Assembly (NCBI RefSeq): GCF_017815135.1
Contig: NZ_JAGJCF010000005.1
Coordinates: 186,001 to 250,000 of the forward strand
Direction of reading: 5' to 3'
Length of the DNA stretch: 64,000 bases
Origin: Jiella mangrovi
GTDB taxonomy: Bacteria; Pseudomonadota; Alphaproteobacteria; Rhizobiales; Rhizobiaceae
A program made the position numbers and the translations under genes. Within the stretch, counting starts at the first letter, position 1, and every line of letters begins with the position of its first letter. Under the pieces are notes generated by a model. The model saw only the letters and a list, made by a program, of their open reading frames with translations, did not search any database and was not told where the DNA came from. Shown one piece after another: positions 18,369 through 28,252 of this stretch.

Positions 18369-18415
18369 CCCCTTGTCCTTCGAGGCCGCGTGCGGCGGCA
18401 CCTCAGGATTAGGGG
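18369..18415. repeat. Short alphaproteobacterial interspersed palindromic repeat
   Basis: The segment reads CCCCTTGTCCTTCGAGG ... CCTCAGGATTAGGGG around a GC-rich centre, the usual form of a dispersed palindromic repeat in this class. It lies between the FRG gene and the MFS gene, at the right-hand limit of the AT-richer tract. The whole 309-bp gap 18225-18533 holds the FRG promoter region and this repeat. Confidence 0.5.
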
Positions 18416-18533
18416 CTTCTGCCTTCACACGGCATCACGATCCTCGGTCCGCGCCAGCTTCACGTCTCCTTCATTCGATGCTACTCAAACCAATCCTCTC
18501 CTGTCGGCGCCCTGCGCCCCACCGGACCTCATA

Positions 18534-19814
18534 ATGCAATTCCTCACCTTCATGGGCCGGAACGCCCGCTGGCTCGCCGGCGGGTTCCTGCTCTGCTTCT
18601 TCTCGTCCTTCGGGCAGACCTTCTACATCTCGCTCTCCAACGGCGACATTCGCCGCGAGTTCGATCTGTCGAATGGCGATTTCGGGCTGATCTACATGGC
18701 GGCGACGCTGGCGAGCGCGGCGACGTTGCCGGCGCTCGGCTGGACGCTGGACCGGTTCAAGGCCTGGCAGGTGGCGGCGGCGACGGTGCTGTGCCTTTCG
18801 CTGGCGACGGCGGTGATGTCGCTCGCCGCCAGCCTGCCGCTGCTCGTCCTTGCGCTCTACATGCTGCGGCTGTTCGGCCAGGGGATGATGACCGAGACGG
18901 CGATGACGGCGACCGGGCGCTGGTTCGCCGCCAATCGCGGGCGGGCGATGGCGCTGATCTCGCTCGGCTTTCACATCGGCACCGGGCTGTTCCCGCTGGT
19001 CTTCGTCGTCGTCGCGGCTTGGCTTGGCTGGCGGGGGACGTGGCTCGCCTGCGGCGCGGTTCTCCTCGTCGTCGCCCTGCCGGTCGTCGCCTGGACGACC
19101 TACAGGGACCGCGACCCGCAATCGGAGCCGAAGACGCGCGAGCGGCCGGCGGTGCGGGACTGGACGCTCAAGGAAGTCGTCGCTTCGCCGACCTTCTGGC
19201 TGGTTGCTTCCGCCGTCCTCGCGCCGCCTTTCATCGGCACGACGATCTTCTTCCACCAGGTCTATCTGACGGAGCTCAGGGGGTGGCCGATCGAGGTCTT
19301 CGCCTCGGGTTTCGCGGTGATGTCGGCGACGACGGTGGTCTTCGCGCTCCTCTGCGGCTCGCTGGTCGACCGGTTTTCGGCGGTGCGGCTGTTGCCCTTC
19401 TTCCTGATCCCGATGGCGCTCGCCTGTTTCGTCATCGGAGGCTTTTCCGCCGTCGCGGCGATCTTCGTCTTCATGGTGCTGCTCGGGATTTCCAACGGCT
19501 TTTCCTCGACGCTGCTCGGTGCGCTCTGGCCGGAGCTTTACGGGACCAAGCATCTCGGCTCGGTGCGCTCGGTGACGGTGGCGCTGATGGTGCTCGCCTC
19601 GGCGCTCGGGCCGGGGGTGACCGGCGTCCTCATCGACTGGCAGGTCTCCTATCCGCTGCAGATCGGCACGATGGGGCTCTACTGCATGGGAATCTCGGTG
19701 GTGATGGCGCTGGTGGCCCTCCGCCAGCGCGCGGTGGACAGGGCGAGCGCGGCGACGGCGGGGCTCGCCGAACGCGGCATCGACCGGGTCGATCCGCAGG
19801 TTCACGACCGCTGA
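18534..19814 (+). CDS. MFS transporter
   Basis: A 426-residue inner-membrane carrier with about 12 hydrophobic segments. The loop after helix 2 (GWTLDRFKAWQVAA) and its equivalent in the second half (CGSLVDRFSAVRLLP) are the usual major-facilitator motifs, and FHIGTGLFPLVFVVVAAWLGWRGTW resembles the helix 5 region. The frame is open upstream but the ATG at 18534 directly precedes the first helix. It resembles uncharacterised carriers of the NarK/oxalate-formate type arrangement; no substrate can be named. Confidence 0.88.
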   Translation: MQFLTFMGRNARWLAGGFLLCFFSSFGQTFYISLSNGDIRREFDLSNGDFGLIYMAATLASAATLPALGWTLDRFKAWQVAAATVLCLSLATAVMSLAASLPLLVLALYMLRLFGQGMMTETAMTATGRWFAANRGRAMALISLGFHIGTGLFPLVFVVVAAWLGWRGTWLACGAVLLVVALPVVAWTTYRDRDPQSEPKTRERPAVRDWTLKEVVASPTFWLVASAVLAPPFIGTTIFFHQVYLTELRGWPIEVFASGFAVMSATTVVFALLCGSLVDRFSAVRLLPFFLIPMALACFVIGGFSAVAAIFVFMVLLGISNGFSSTLLGALWPELYGTKHLGSVRSVTVALMVLASALGPGVTGVLIDWQVSYPLQIGTMGLYCMGISVVMALVALRQRAVDRASAATAGLAERGIDRVDPQVHDR

Positions 19815-19920
19815 GGGCGGGGCGACACGCCGCTCGCGGTGGCGCAAACGAGCCGTGGGGTGGGCATCGATCTCGGCCATATGAGTGTCTCTCGGCCTTG
19901 GATCGATGCGCTGAAGAAAG

Positions 19921-20165
19921 CAGGCGCCGTCCCCGACGCGTCGTCATTCTCGGCCCCCGTGCCGAGAATCCAGGCGTCGTCGGGCGCCGGCGTCCATCGT
20001 ACGTCCCGTGATCCAGCATCTGCTGCAACCGCCCCTGGGTTCTCGGGACGGGGCCCGAGAACGACGAAGTGATGAGGGCGGCGCCTGCAACATGGGGACA
20101 CCCGATTACGATGAAGTGGGGAGGGCGGTGCCTCCACCAGCGGCCGTGCAGGCCCGAGAACGACG
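19921..20165. repeat. Cluster of degenerate inverted repeats in the 415-bp gap between MFS gene and gltX
   Basis: A copy at about 19921-19972 and an inverted copy at about 20037-20090 share the core TTCTCGG-CCCCGT-CCGAGAA and flanks including GCAGGCGCCG. Two further partial copies follow at about 20109-20138 (GGGAGGGCGGTGCCT) and 20150-20165 (GGCCCGAGAACGACG). No gene is convincing in the gap 19815-20229. Confidence 0.65.
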
Positions 20166-20229
20166 CCGCGGCGGCGAGGGCGGCCGCCCCAGCCTTCCGG
20201 CCCCCGCCGCTTTGGTGTAGGGCGAGCCT

Positions 20230-21609
20230 ATGACCACGATCCTCCGCTTCGCCCCGTCGCCCACCGGCCGGCTTCACATCGGAAACTTGCGCACCGCGCT
20301 GTTCAACTGGCTGTTCGCGGCCCGGCAGGGCGGGCAGTTCGTGCTGCGCTTCGACGATACCGACCGCGAGCGCTCGACGCGGGAATTCGCCGACGGAATC
20401 GCCGCCGATCTTGCCTGGATCGGCATCGCGCCGCACCGGACCATCCGCCAGTCCGAGCGGATCGCGCTCTACGACGCTGCGGCCGAGACGCTGAAGGCGG
20501 TCGGGCTGCTCTATCCCTGCTACGAGACGCCGGACGAACTCGACCGCAAAAGGAAGCGTCTTGCCGCGCGGGGGCTGCCGCCGGTCTATGGCCGCGAGGC
20601 GCTGAAACTGTCCGAGGACGAGCGGGCGGCGCTGGAGGCCGAGGGGCGCAAGCCGCATTGGCGCTTCCTCCTGCCGAATTTCGACGCCGATCCCTTCACG
20701 CCGAAGCGGACGGAGCTTTCGTTCGACGACCTGATCCGCGGGCCGACGACGATCGATCTCGCTTCTTTGTCGGATCCCGTGCTGATCCGCGAGGACGGCA
20801 GCTATCTCTACACGCTGCCCTCGGTGGTGGACGATGCGCAGACAGGCGTCACCCACGTCATCCGCGGCGACGACCACGTCACCAACACGGCGGTGCAGGC
20901 GGCGATCTTCGCGGCGCTGGGAGCCGCGATGCCGCGCTTCGGCCATCACAATCTCCTGACGACTGTTGGCGGGGAGGGGCTGTCGAAGCGCTCCGGCGCT
21001 CTGTCGCTGCAGAGCCTGCGCGAGGAGGGCATCGAGCCGATGGCGGCCGCTTCGCTGGCCGTCCTCGTCGGCATGGCGGGATCGATCGAGCCGATGGCCG
21101 ATCTCGGCGCGCTGGGCGAGCGGCTGGATTTTGCGGTGGTTTCGAATTCGGCCTCGAAGTTCGACCCCGCCGAACTCGGCCGGCTGAACCGCGAGATCGT
21201 CCACGGGCTGTCTTACAATGCAGCCGCCGATCGGCTGGCGGCGATGGGCATCGCGGGCGAGGAAGCCGAGGACTTCTGGCTGGCCGTGCGGGCCAATTGC
21301 GACAAGGTGCCGGACGCCGGAGGCTGGGCCGACGTCGTCTTCGGGGAGATCGCCGTGCCCGCGCCCGAGGATGATGCCGAGGCGGCATTCCGGGCCGCCG
21401 CGCTTCGACTGCTGCCGGACGGCGAGATCGGCCCCGGGACCTTCAAGGCCTGGACGTCAGCGATCAAGGCGGAAACCGGCGCCAAGGGCAAGGCGCTGTT
21501 CCTGCCGCTGCGCCGGGCGATCACCGGGCTGGATCACGGACCGGAACTCGGGCCGCTCTTGCCGTTGATCGGCCGCGAGCGGCTGGTGAAGCGGCTCGCG
21601 GCAGACTGA
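20230..21609 (+). CDS. gltX: Glutamate--tRNA ligase (short alphaproteobacterial type)
   Basis: A 459-residue class I aminoacyl-tRNA synthetase that charges tRNA with glutamate. The HIGH signature is [18 protein letters not shown] (7-24), the Rossmann-fold insert includes [12 protein letters not shown], and the KMSKS equivalent is LSKRSG at 251-256. The C-terminal anticodon-binding region runs to the end. At 459 residues it matches the shorter of the two GltX forms often found in this class. A second copy, if present, is outside the window. Alternative: a GluQ-RS is excluded by the full-length C-terminal domain. Confidence 0.93.
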   Translation: MTTILRFAPSPTGRLHIGNLRTALFNWLFAARQGGQFVLRFDDTDRERSTREFADGIAADLAWIGIAPHRTIRQSERIALYDAAAETLKAVGLLYPCYETPDELDRKRKRLAARGLPPVYGREALKLSEDERAALEAEGRKPHWRFLLPNFDADPFTPKRTELSFDDLIRGPTTIDLASLSDPVLIREDGSYLYTLPSVVDDAQTGVTHVIRGDDHVTNTAVQAAIFAALGAAMPRFGHHNLLTTVGGEGLSKRSGALSLQSLREEGIEPMAAASLAVLVGMAGSIEPMADLGALGERLDFAVVSNSASKFDPAELGRLNREIVHGLSYNAAADRLAAMGIAGEEAEDFWLAVRANCDKVPDAGGWADVVFGEIAVPAPEDDAEAAFRAAALRLLPDGEIGPGTFKAWTSAIKAETGAKGKALFLPLRRAITGLDHGPELGPLLPLIGRERLVKRLAAD

Positions 21610-21621
21610 GGCCGCGGAGGG

Positions 21622-22461
21622 CTACTCCTTCATCGCCCCCGGACCCGGCGTCGCGCCGGGCGGGCATTTGCCGAGGATGATCATGCCGAGGACCTCGTCC
21701 TTGGTGACGTCTTCGGTCTTCGCCCCGCCGACCACCTGGCCGTTCTTCATCACCACCACCCGGTCGGCGAGGTCGAAGACGTCGTGGATGTCGTGGCTGA
21801 TCAGGAAGATGCCGATGTCGTCCTTCTTCAGCTCCTTGATCAGATCGGCGACCTGGGCGGTCTCCTGCGGGCCGAGGGCTGCGGTCGGCTCGTCCATGAT
21901 CAGGATCTTGGCGTTGAAGAGGATCGCCCGGGCGATGGCGACCGACTGGCGCTGGCCGCCGGACAGCGCCTTCACCGGCTCCTTGAAACGGCGGAAATTG
22001 GGGTTGAGGCGCCCCATCACCTTGCGCGCTTCAGCCTCCATCGCCGCGTCGTCGAGGGTGCCCCAGGGGGTCATGATCTCGCGGCCGAGGAAGAGGTTGG
22101 CGGCGGCATCGACGTTATCCGCAAGGGCCAAGGTCTGGTAGATCGTCTCGATGCCGTAGGCTTTCGCGTCGCGCGGATTTCCGATCGAGGCCTTGTCGCC
22201 GCGCACGTAGATCTCGCCGGAATCGCGCTTGTAGGCGCCCGACAGGATCTTGATCAGCGTCGACTTGCCGGCGCCGTTATGGCCGAGCAGGGCGACGACT
22301 TCGCCCGGATAGAGATCGATCGAGGCACCGTCGACGGCGTGGATGCCGCCAAACGCGATCGAGATGTCGCGCATGTCGATGAGCGCCGTGCCCGAGCGGT
22401 CGACGGTCGAGTGGTGATGGGCAGGGCCGTGATCGGTGATTTCGTCCATCGTGGTGCTCAT
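21622..22461 (-). CDS. Sugar ABC transporter ATP-binding protein, single ABC domain
   Basis: A 279-residue ATPase with Walker [10 protein letters not shown] (60-68), signature LSGGQRQSV (about 165-173) and Walker [12 protein letters not shown], close in sequence to the XylG/FrcA group. Unlike XylG, RbsA or MglA (about 500 residues, two ABC domains), it has one domain and would act as a homodimer. A His-rich N-terminal extension (HGPAHHHS) precedes the domain. The start overlaps the permease stop by 4 bp, so the two are translationally coupled. Confidence 0.92.
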   Translation of the reverse strand: MSTTMDEITDHGPAHHHSTVDRSGTALIDMRDISIAFGGIHAVDGASIDLYPGEVVALLGHNGAGKSTLIKILSGAYKRDSGEIYVRGDKASIGNPRDAKAYGIETIYQTLALADNVDAAANLFLGREIMTPWGTLDDAAMEAEARKVMGRLNPNFRRFKEPVKALSGGQRQSVAIARAILFNAKILIMDEPTAALGPQETAQVADLIKELKKDDIGIFLISHDIHDVFDLADRVVVMKNGQVVGGAKTEDVTKDEVLGMIILGKCPPGATPGPGAMKE

Positions 22462-23777
22462 GCGGACCTCCTGCGGTAGAGGGTATCAAGCCAGACGGCG
22501 ACGACGAGGACGGCGCCGACGACGATGTTCTGCAGCGGCGTGTCGAGGCCGAGAAGCACCATGCCTGACTGAAGCGACTGCATCACGAGGGCGCCGAGCA
22601 TGGCGCCGAAGATGGTGCCGGCGCCGCCGGCCAGCGACGTGCCGCCGATGACGGCCGCGGCGATTGTGTAGAGCTCGTCCAGCGTTCCCTGCGCGTTCGT
22701 CGCCGAGGACAGTCGGGCGGTGGAGATCGCCGCGGCGATGGCCGCGAGCATGCCCATCAGCGCGAAGACCATCAGCGTCACGCGTTTGGTGTTGATGCCG
22801 GCAAGTTCCGCCGCCTCCGGATTGCCGCCGATGGCGAAGACGTAGCGGCCGAAGCGGGTGCGCCGCGCGATGAAGGTCATCACGATGCCGACGGCGATGA
22901 AGAGAAGCACCGGGATCGCATAGCCGAAGGAGATCTCCAGGCCGCCGTCCGGCACCGCGATGCCGTTGGCCTCCGCATAGCGGCGGGCGAGGGGGCCGGG
23001 CAGGAGGTACGCGTTGACGATCAGCGTCGCTGCGACGACGGCGACGACCGCAAGACCGACGGTCACGGCCTCGGCCCACATCGGCTTGACTGCGAAGTTG
23101 AACTTCTTGCGCTGCTTCCTCGCGCTGAAGGCGGCGAGAAGCAGGAACGCGATGGCGACGGCGGCGACCACCCAGCTCCAGGTGGCGCCGATCGAGCCGT
23201 CGCTGCCGCCGCCGATGAGCTTGAAGTTGTCGTCGGTAAGCGGGATCGTTCGACCCGAGGCGACCCACCAGGCCGCGCCGCGCCACACGAGCAGGCCGCC
23301 GAGCGTGACGATGAAGGCGGGAACGCCGAGATAGGCGATGACGAAGCCCTGCAACCCGCCGATCGCCAGACCGCAGACGATGCCGACGGCGAGGGTCAGG
23401 ATCCAGACGAGGCCGGAATCATAGCCGAGGGCCGGCGTGATGTACTGGGTCTGCGCGACGGCCATCACCATGCCGGTGACGCCGAGGATCGAGCCGACCG
23501 AAAGATCGATGTTGCGGGTGACGATGACCAGCACCATGCCGGTCGCCATGACGCCGACCGAGGCGGTCTGAACCGACAGGTTCCACAGGTTCCGCGGCGT
23601 CAGAAACGTGCCGCCCGACAGGATGTGGAAGCCGATCCAGATGACCGCCAACGCGCCGATCATGCCGAGCATGCGCGTGTCGATTTCGGTCGCGCGCAAA
23701 AATCCCTTGAAACCGCCACCCGCGCTCAGCGTCGGGGTGGATGTCGCCCTGGACGAATCCGAGGTCGCCTCGCTCAA
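22458..23777 (-). CDS. xylH: Sugar ABC transporter permease (XylH-like)
   Basis: A 439-residue inner-membrane permease of the ribose/xylose (BPD_transp_2) family. Typical segments are [23 protein letters not shown] near the N-terminus and [30 protein letters not shown], which contacts the ATPase, then the [20 protein letters not shown] helix. A longer central insert (about 190-270) is characteristic of XylH rather than RbsC. It lies between the binding-protein and ATPase genes of one minus-strand operon. Confidence 0.93.
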   Translation of the reverse strand: MSEATSDSSRATSTPTLSAGGGFKGFLRATEIDTRMLGMIGALAVIWIGFHILSGGTFLTPRNLWNLSVQTASVGVMATGMVLVIVTRNIDLSVGSILGVTGMVMAVAQTQYITPALGYDSGLVWILTLAVGIVCGLAIGGLQGFVIAYLGVPAFIVTLGGLLVWRGAAWWVASGRTIPLTDDNFKLIGGGSDGSIGATWSWVVAAVAIAFLLLAAFSARKQRKKFNFAVKPMWAEAVTVGLAVVAVVAATLIVNAYLLPGPLARRYAEANGIAVPDGGLEISFGYAIPVLLFIAVGIVMTFIARRTRFGRYVFAIGGNPEAAELAGINTKRVTLMVFALMGMLAAIAAAISTARLSSATNAQGTLDELYTIAAAVIGGTSLAGGAGTIFGAMLGALVMQSLQSGMVLLGLDTPLQNIVVGAVLVVAVWLDTLYRRRSA

Positions 23778-23945
23778 TTCCGCCTCCCTGGTCGCGAGAG
23801 GCGCTAGGAGGGCATGGCCGTCCGGGCAGGTCTCGCGGGGTCGTGTTTTCTTGAAGCCGTTTCACCGGCCTGTGTTTTCGACCATCGCTGCATCTTGAAT
23901 GGCAGAATGGATCAGTTGCTCCCGTCGGTCGAGAGCGGCGCTTTC

Positions 23946-23977
23946 GAAAAATGGCCGCAGCAATGCGCCGCGGCCAT
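23946..23977 (-). terminator. Intercistronic terminator-like hairpin between xylF and xylH
   Basis: On the minus strand the arms ATGGCCGC (23970-23977) and GCGGCCAT (23951-23958) pair perfectly over an 11-nt loop and are followed by a short T-run. It starts 23 bp after the xylF stop. Such hairpins usually let the binding protein be made in excess over permease and ATPase by partial termination and 3'-end protection. The remaining 222-bp gap shows no gene. Confidence 0.6.
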
Positions 23978-23999
23978 GTTTGTCAGCCGTTCCGCGAAA

Positions 24000-25052
24000 T
24001 CAGCCGCAGACCGGAACCGTGCCTTCCTTGACGCCCTGGCAGACGGTCTCCTTCGACACCCAGCCGGCATCGATGACCTTGTCCAGATTGTCCTTGGTGA
24101 TCGCGATCGGGGTGAGGAAGATCGATTCGAGCTTCATGCCGTTCGGGCTGTCGAATTCCTCGACGCCTTCGATTTCGTTCATTTTCTTGCCGCCGGCGAG
24201 CTCGACGGCGATTTCGGCAGCGCGCTTGCCGAGCTCGCGCGAGTCCTTCCACACCGACACGGTCTGGGTGCCGAGTGCGATGCGGTTGAGCGCCGCCTGG
24301 TCGGCGTCCTGGCCGGAGACCGGGACGGAACCGGCAAGACCCTGAGCCGCGAGCGCTGCGATGGCGCCGCCCGCCGTGCCGTCGTTCGAGGCGACGACAG
24401 CATCGACGTCGTTGTTGTTGGCGGTCAGGATCTGTTCCATGTTCTGCTGGGCGTTGGCCGGAAGCCAGCCATCGGTATAGGCCTCGCCGACATTCTTGAT
24501 CTTGCCGGCGTCGATGGCGGGCTTGAGCACTTCCATCTGGCCGGAGAACAGGAAATCGGCGTTCGGATCGGCGGACGAGCCCTTGATGAAGGCGTAGTTG
24601 CCTTCCGGCGCCACCTTCTCGACTTCGCGGGCCTGGATGCGGCCGACTTCCTTGTTGTCGAAGGTGATGTAGAAGGCGTCCGGATTCTCGATCAGGCGAT
24701 CGTAGCCGACAACGGGAATGCCGTTGTTGACGGCGGTCTGGACAGCCGGGCCGATGGCGGCCGAATCCTGGGCGAGGATGATGAGGGCGTTGGCGCCCTG
24801 GCTGATCAGCGATTCGACGTCGGTCAGCTGCTTGGCGGCGGACGACTGGGCGTCGGCCGAGATATACTTGGCGCCGACCGCGTCGAGCGCCTTCTTGATG
24901 GCGGCCTCGTCGGTCTTCCAGCGCTCCTCCTGGAAGTTCGACCAGGACACACCAACCGTGATGTCCTTGCCGTCCTGCGCGAAGGCAGATCCGCTGCCGA
25001 TCGCAGCCATCGAGAACATCGCGCCGGCAAGCGCGAATTTCAAAATCGTCAT
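24000..25052 (-). CDS. xylF: D-xylose-type sugar ABC transporter substrate-binding protein
   Basis: A 350-residue periplasmic binding protein. The signal peptide [19 protein letters not shown]...AFA is cleaved at about 25. The mature protein has [40 protein letters not shown] and [17 protein letters not shown], all characteristic of XylF; GYDRLI and NDGTAGG line the sugar site. GGGAGGAA just before the ATG at 25052 fixes the start. It heads the operon with the permease and ATPase genes and is divergent from a ROK regulator. No xylA/xylB is in the window, so xylose is the best guess only. Confidence 0.92.
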   Translation of the reverse strand: MTILKFALAGAMFSMAAIGSGSAFAQDGKDITVGVSWSNFQEERWKTDEAAIKKALDAVGAKYISADAQSSAAKQLTDVESLISQGANALIILAQDSAAIGPAVQTAVNNGIPVVGYDRLIENPDAFYITFDNKEVGRIQAREVEKVAPEGNYAFIKGSSADPNADFLFSGQMEVLKPAIDAGKIKNVGEAYTDGWLPANAQQNMEQILTANNNDVDAVVASNDGTAGGAIAALAAQGLAGSVPVSGQDADQAALNRIALGTQTVSVWKDSRELGKRAAEIAVELAGGKKMNEIEGVEEFDSPNGMKLESIFLTPIAITKDNLDKVIDAGWVSKETVCQGVKEGTVPVCG

Positions 25053-25142
25053 GAATTTCCTCCCATGGCGCCCATGGCGCCCTCGCGTCACGGAGCCCGG
25101 CGACGTGGCGCCGGTCAAGACTTTTTCCAAGCCTCGTAAAAA

Positions 25143-25171
25143 ATGGTGACAGCAATTCTGATCCATGTCAA
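25143..25171 (-). promoter_or_regulatory. Candidate promoter of the xylF operon
   Basis: On the minus strand a perfect -35 hexamer TTGACA (25166-25171) is followed after 17 bp by CACCAT (25143-25148), a weak -10. Just downstream lies a T-run/A-run pair (25122-25126 and 25138-25143) that could be part of an operator for the divergent ROK repressor. Confidence 0.35.
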
Positions 25172-25235
25172 CGTGTCTGAGCATACCCGGCCAAACACGC
25201 CAGAGAGCGTGGGGACGGAAGGGAGGAGAAACGCG

Positions 25236-26489
25236 TTGAGCAGGCTGGCGAAGACCGACGCCGACATGGTGCGTGTGCACAATCGGCTCGCGGTGCTCGA
25301 TCATTTGAGACGGGTCGGCGTGACGACGCGCAAGGCCGTCAGCGAGGCGACCGGTCTTTCGGTTTCCGCGGCCTCCGCGATCTGTGGAACCCTTCTGCGA
25401 AGCGGTCTTCTGGAAGAGGTCGAGGAAGACGGCCGCTCCATCCGCCGGGGCCGGCCGGGCAAGAGCCTGGCCTTTCGAGGCGGCGCCGCGCGGGTCGCGG
25501 CATTGAAGATCGCCGTCGGCGAGATCAGCGGCAGGATCAGCGATTACGCCGGCGCACCGCTGGCCGAAGCGCGGCGCGAGGTGGATATTTCTGGCCAGAC
25601 CGGCGACACGCTGGTCGTGCTTCTTGGCGACCTCGCCGAAGACCTTCTAGCACGCACCATCGAGCCGGGGACAGGGGAAGGCGGGGCCGGCGACGCTCCC
25701 ATGAAGATCGACAAGGTCGTCGTCGCCATCCAGGGCAAGACCCACAGCGACCTGTCCGGCATCGTCTGGTCACCGGCTCTCAAGCACTGGAACATCGGTA
25801 TCGCGGCGCCGCTTTCTGAGCGGCTTCTCGCCGATGTCAGCGTCCTCAACGATTGTTCCCTGATGCCCGAGGCCTTCCGCTGGCGGCCCGATTTCATCGG
25901 TCTGGACTTCGCCACGCTGTTCGTCGGCTTCGGTGTCGGCATGGGGCTGAGACTCAACGGCTCGACCTTTCAGGGCAAGCACTCCTCGGCGGTCGAGTTC
26001 GGACACATCAACCACCTTCCCGGCGGCGCGCTCTGCCGCTGCGGAAATCGCGGCTGCGTCGAGGCCTATGCCGGCGACTACGCCATCTTGCGGCGCGCGA
26101 CGGGCAGCGACGAGATTCCGGCGCACCGGATCGCCGACGAGACCATGCTGCGGCTCGGCGATGCTGCGCGCCAGGGGGATGAAGCCGCGCGGACGGCCTT
26201 CGAGGAGGCGGGCAACGCCATCGGCTACGGTCTCGGACGAGTCTTCACCATGATCGATCCCCTGCCGATCGTGATGACCGGCTCCGGCGCACGGGCGATC
26301 GACCTTCTCGAGCCGGCGATCAGAAACGGCATCCGCGAAAGCGCGGTCGATGGGCTCGGGGCGGATGCGCCGCTGATCCTGATGGAAGACACCGATGCGC
26401 TGGTCTACGACGCGGGGACGGCATACGGACTTGCCGCCCTCGATGGCGAGTTTTCGCGCTCGGCAGTGGAGGCGACGGAAGCGGCATGA
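25236..26489 (+). CDS. ROK-family transcriptional repressor (XylR-like), TTG start
   Basis: A 417-residue protein using a TTG start at 25236, chosen because GGGAGGAG lies at 25221-25228; the ATG at 25143 would run through the promoter region. Residues about 10-75 form a winged helix-turn-helix ([28 protein letters not shown]). The ROK domain follows, with the zinc site [10 protein letters not shown] and sugar-binding [11 protein letters not shown] repressors release DNA on binding a sugar; divergence from xylF points to control of that operon. Its stop overlaps the ATG of the di-haem oxidoreductase gene by 4 bp. Confidence 0.9.
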   Translation: MSRLAKTDADMVRVHNRLAVLDHLRRVGVTTRKAVSEATGLSVSAASAICGTLLRSGLLEEVEEDGRSIRRGRPGKSLAFRGGAARVAALKIAVGEISGRISDYAGAPLAEARREVDISGQTGDTLVVLLGDLAEDLLARTIEPGTGEGGAGDAPMKIDKVVVAIQGKTHSDLSGIVWSPALKHWNIGIAAPLSERLLADVSVLNDCSLMPEAFRWRPDFIGLDFATLFVGFGVGMGLRLNGSTFQGKHSSAVEFGHINHLPGGALCRCGNRGCVEAYAGDYAILRRATGSDEIPAHRIADETMLRLGDAARQGDEAARTAFEEAGNAIGYGLGRVFTMIDPLPIVMTGSGARAIDLLEPAIRNGIRESAVDGLGADAPLILMEDTDALVYDAGTAYGLAALDGEFSRSAVEATEAA

Positions 26490-27913
26490 CGACGGTAGTT
26501 CTGAAACCCTTCGCGATTTCGGCGGCACTCGGCGTGGTGCTCGCCACGACGGCATATGCCGCAGAGCCGCTCTGGAGCGAGAAGGCGATCAAGCAGCGGA
26601 TCGACCCGCAGAGCGTTTCGGGCAGGATTGCGGGCGCAGCGCTCGAAAAGCTGGCGCAACAGGGCAAAGACCTGTTCGAGGCGCGCTTTACCGTGCTCGA
26701 CGGAGCCGGGCGGCCGAACGCCACCCAGGCCATCGTCCCGACCGCGCCCCGCCGTCCCGCCGAAGCCGCATTCCAACGGCTTGCCGGGCCCGACGCCAAT
26801 GCCTGTTCGTCCTGCCACAATGAGCCGGTGACCGGCGGGGCCGGCGGCTTCGTCGTCAACGCCTTCGTCTCCGAGGGCTTCGAAAGCGCCCATTTCGACA
26901 CGCTCGACGCGCAGTTCTCCAACGAGCGCGGGACGAACCATCTTTTCGGCGCCGGGCTGGTCGAGCTTCTGGCGAGGGAGATGGCGGCCGAATTGAAGGC
27001 CGAGCGGCGCGCGGCGCTCCGGCAGGCGCGAGACACGGGAGAGCCGGTTCGCGCAAGCTTGTCCTCCAAGGGCGTCGACTTCGGTCGGATCACCGCCTTG
27101 CCGGACGGCTCTGTCGACCTCTCCGAACTGGACGGCGTCGACGACGATCTCGTGCTGCGTCCGTTCACCCAGAAAGGCGTGATGACGTCGCTGCGCCAGT
27201 TCACCGTCAACGCCATGAACCAGCATCACGGCATGCAGGCCGATGAGCGCTTTGGTGCACGCTGGACCGGGACGGCCGATTTCGACGGTGACGACCACGC
27301 CGACGAACTCGGCGCCGGCGAGGTCTCGGCGCTTGTCGCCTTTCAGGCGACGCTGGCGCCGCCGCGCGAGAAGCGGCCGGCGGACGAAGCCTGGGCCGAG
27401 GCCGCGCAACGGGGACGGGCGATCTTCACCGAGCTCGGCTGCGAAAGCTGCCACCGCCCGGCGCTGCCGCTGAAAAGCCTGTCCTTCGAGGATCCCGGCC
27501 CGCTCGACATGGCGGGGACGCTGCGGGACGCCGACGTCGAGGTGCCGGCGGTGTACGATCTCGCGACGCTGGAATGGGCAAAGCGGCTGCCGCGCAACGA
27601 CGAGGGCGAGGTGCTGGTGCCGCTCTTCGGCGATCTGAAGCGCCACCGCATCGCCGACAGCCGCACCCCCGCGCTCGGCAACGAGACGCTCGCCCAGCGC
27701 TTCGTCGAACGCGACGTCTTCGTCACCGCCGAGCTCTGGGGCCTCGCCGACACGGCGCCCTACGGCCATCGCGGCGACATGACGACCCTCGACGAGGTCA
27801 TCCGCGCCCATGGCGCGGAGGCCGAAAAGAGCGGCCGGGCCTATGCGGCCTTGCCGGATGCCGACCGCTCGGCGCTGATCGCCTGGCTGAAGACGCTGAA
27901 GGTCGGGGAGTGA
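26486..27913 (+). CDS. Di-haem oxidoreductase (DHOR/COG3488 family)
   Basis: A 475-residue periplasmic protein: signal peptide 1-26 (ending AYA), haem c motifs CSSCH (107-111) and CESCH (319-323), and the conserved C-terminal LWGLADTAPYGHRGDMTTLDEVIRAHG. The family was once called a thiol oxidoreductase with two haem-binding sites; it resembles di-haem peroxidases but its reaction is not settled, and it is often iron-regulated. It is translationally coupled to the ROK gene by an ATGA overlap, an unexpected pairing. The CRTAC gene lies on the same strand beyond a repeat-filled gap. Confidence 0.9.
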   Translation: MTTVVLKPFAISAALGVVLATTAYAAEPLWSEKAIKQRIDPQSVSGRIAGAALEKLAQQGKDLFEARFTVLDGAGRPNATQAIVPTAPRRPAEAAFQRLAGPDANACSSCHNEPVTGGAGGFVVNAFVSEGFESAHFDTLDAQFSNERGTNHLFGAGLVELLAREMAAELKAERRAALRQARDTGEPVRASLSSKGVDFGRITALPDGSVDLSELDGVDDDLVLRPFTQKGVMTSLRQFTVNAMNQHHGMQADERFGARWTGTADFDGDDHADELGAGEVSALVAFQATLAPPREKRPADEAWAEAAQRGRAIFTELGCESCHRPALPLKSLSFEDPGPLDMAGTLRDADVEVPAVYDLATLEWAKRLPRNDEGEVLVPLFGDLKRHRIADSRTPALGNETLAQRFVERDVFVTAELWGLADTAPYGHRGDMTTLDEVIRAHGAEAEKSGRAYAALPDADRSALIAWLKTLKVGE

Positions 27914-27961
27914 GGGGGATGGTTAATATTTTCGGCCGTGTGCGGGTGGATAAGTCGCGGA

Positions 27962-28136
27962 CCCCCCTCTGTCCTGCCGGACATCTCCCCCACAAAGGGG
28001 GAGATCTATCTCGCGGAAACGACTCGGCCATTCCCCAAGGCCATAATATTGCGCAACCGACGACGAGCCGTTGCCATAGGCCGCAGCAGCCGATCTCCCC
28101 CCTTGTGGGGGAGATGTCCGGCAGGACAGAGGGGGG
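27962..28136. repeat. MITE-like element with 44-bp inverted terminal repeats
   Basis: The arm at 27962-28005 (starting CCCCCCTCTGTCCTGCCGG) and the arm at 28093-28136 are reverse complements over 44 bp with one mismatch. The 87-bp centre is non-coding. Each arm contains its own small hairpin (ATCTCCCCC / GGGGGAGAT). The layout resembles a non-autonomous miniature element or a paired rhizobial intergenic repeat. No target duplication was recognised. Confidence 0.75.
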
Positions 28137-28252
28137 CGCGCCGCGCGCCGGGCCGCCGCGGTGTTCCGCCCACCCCATGAGTCGAACGGAGACGTCCTTT
28201 CATCCAGCGACATCAATTCCGGGAGAAGTACGGGCACAAACCGCGACGCGCC

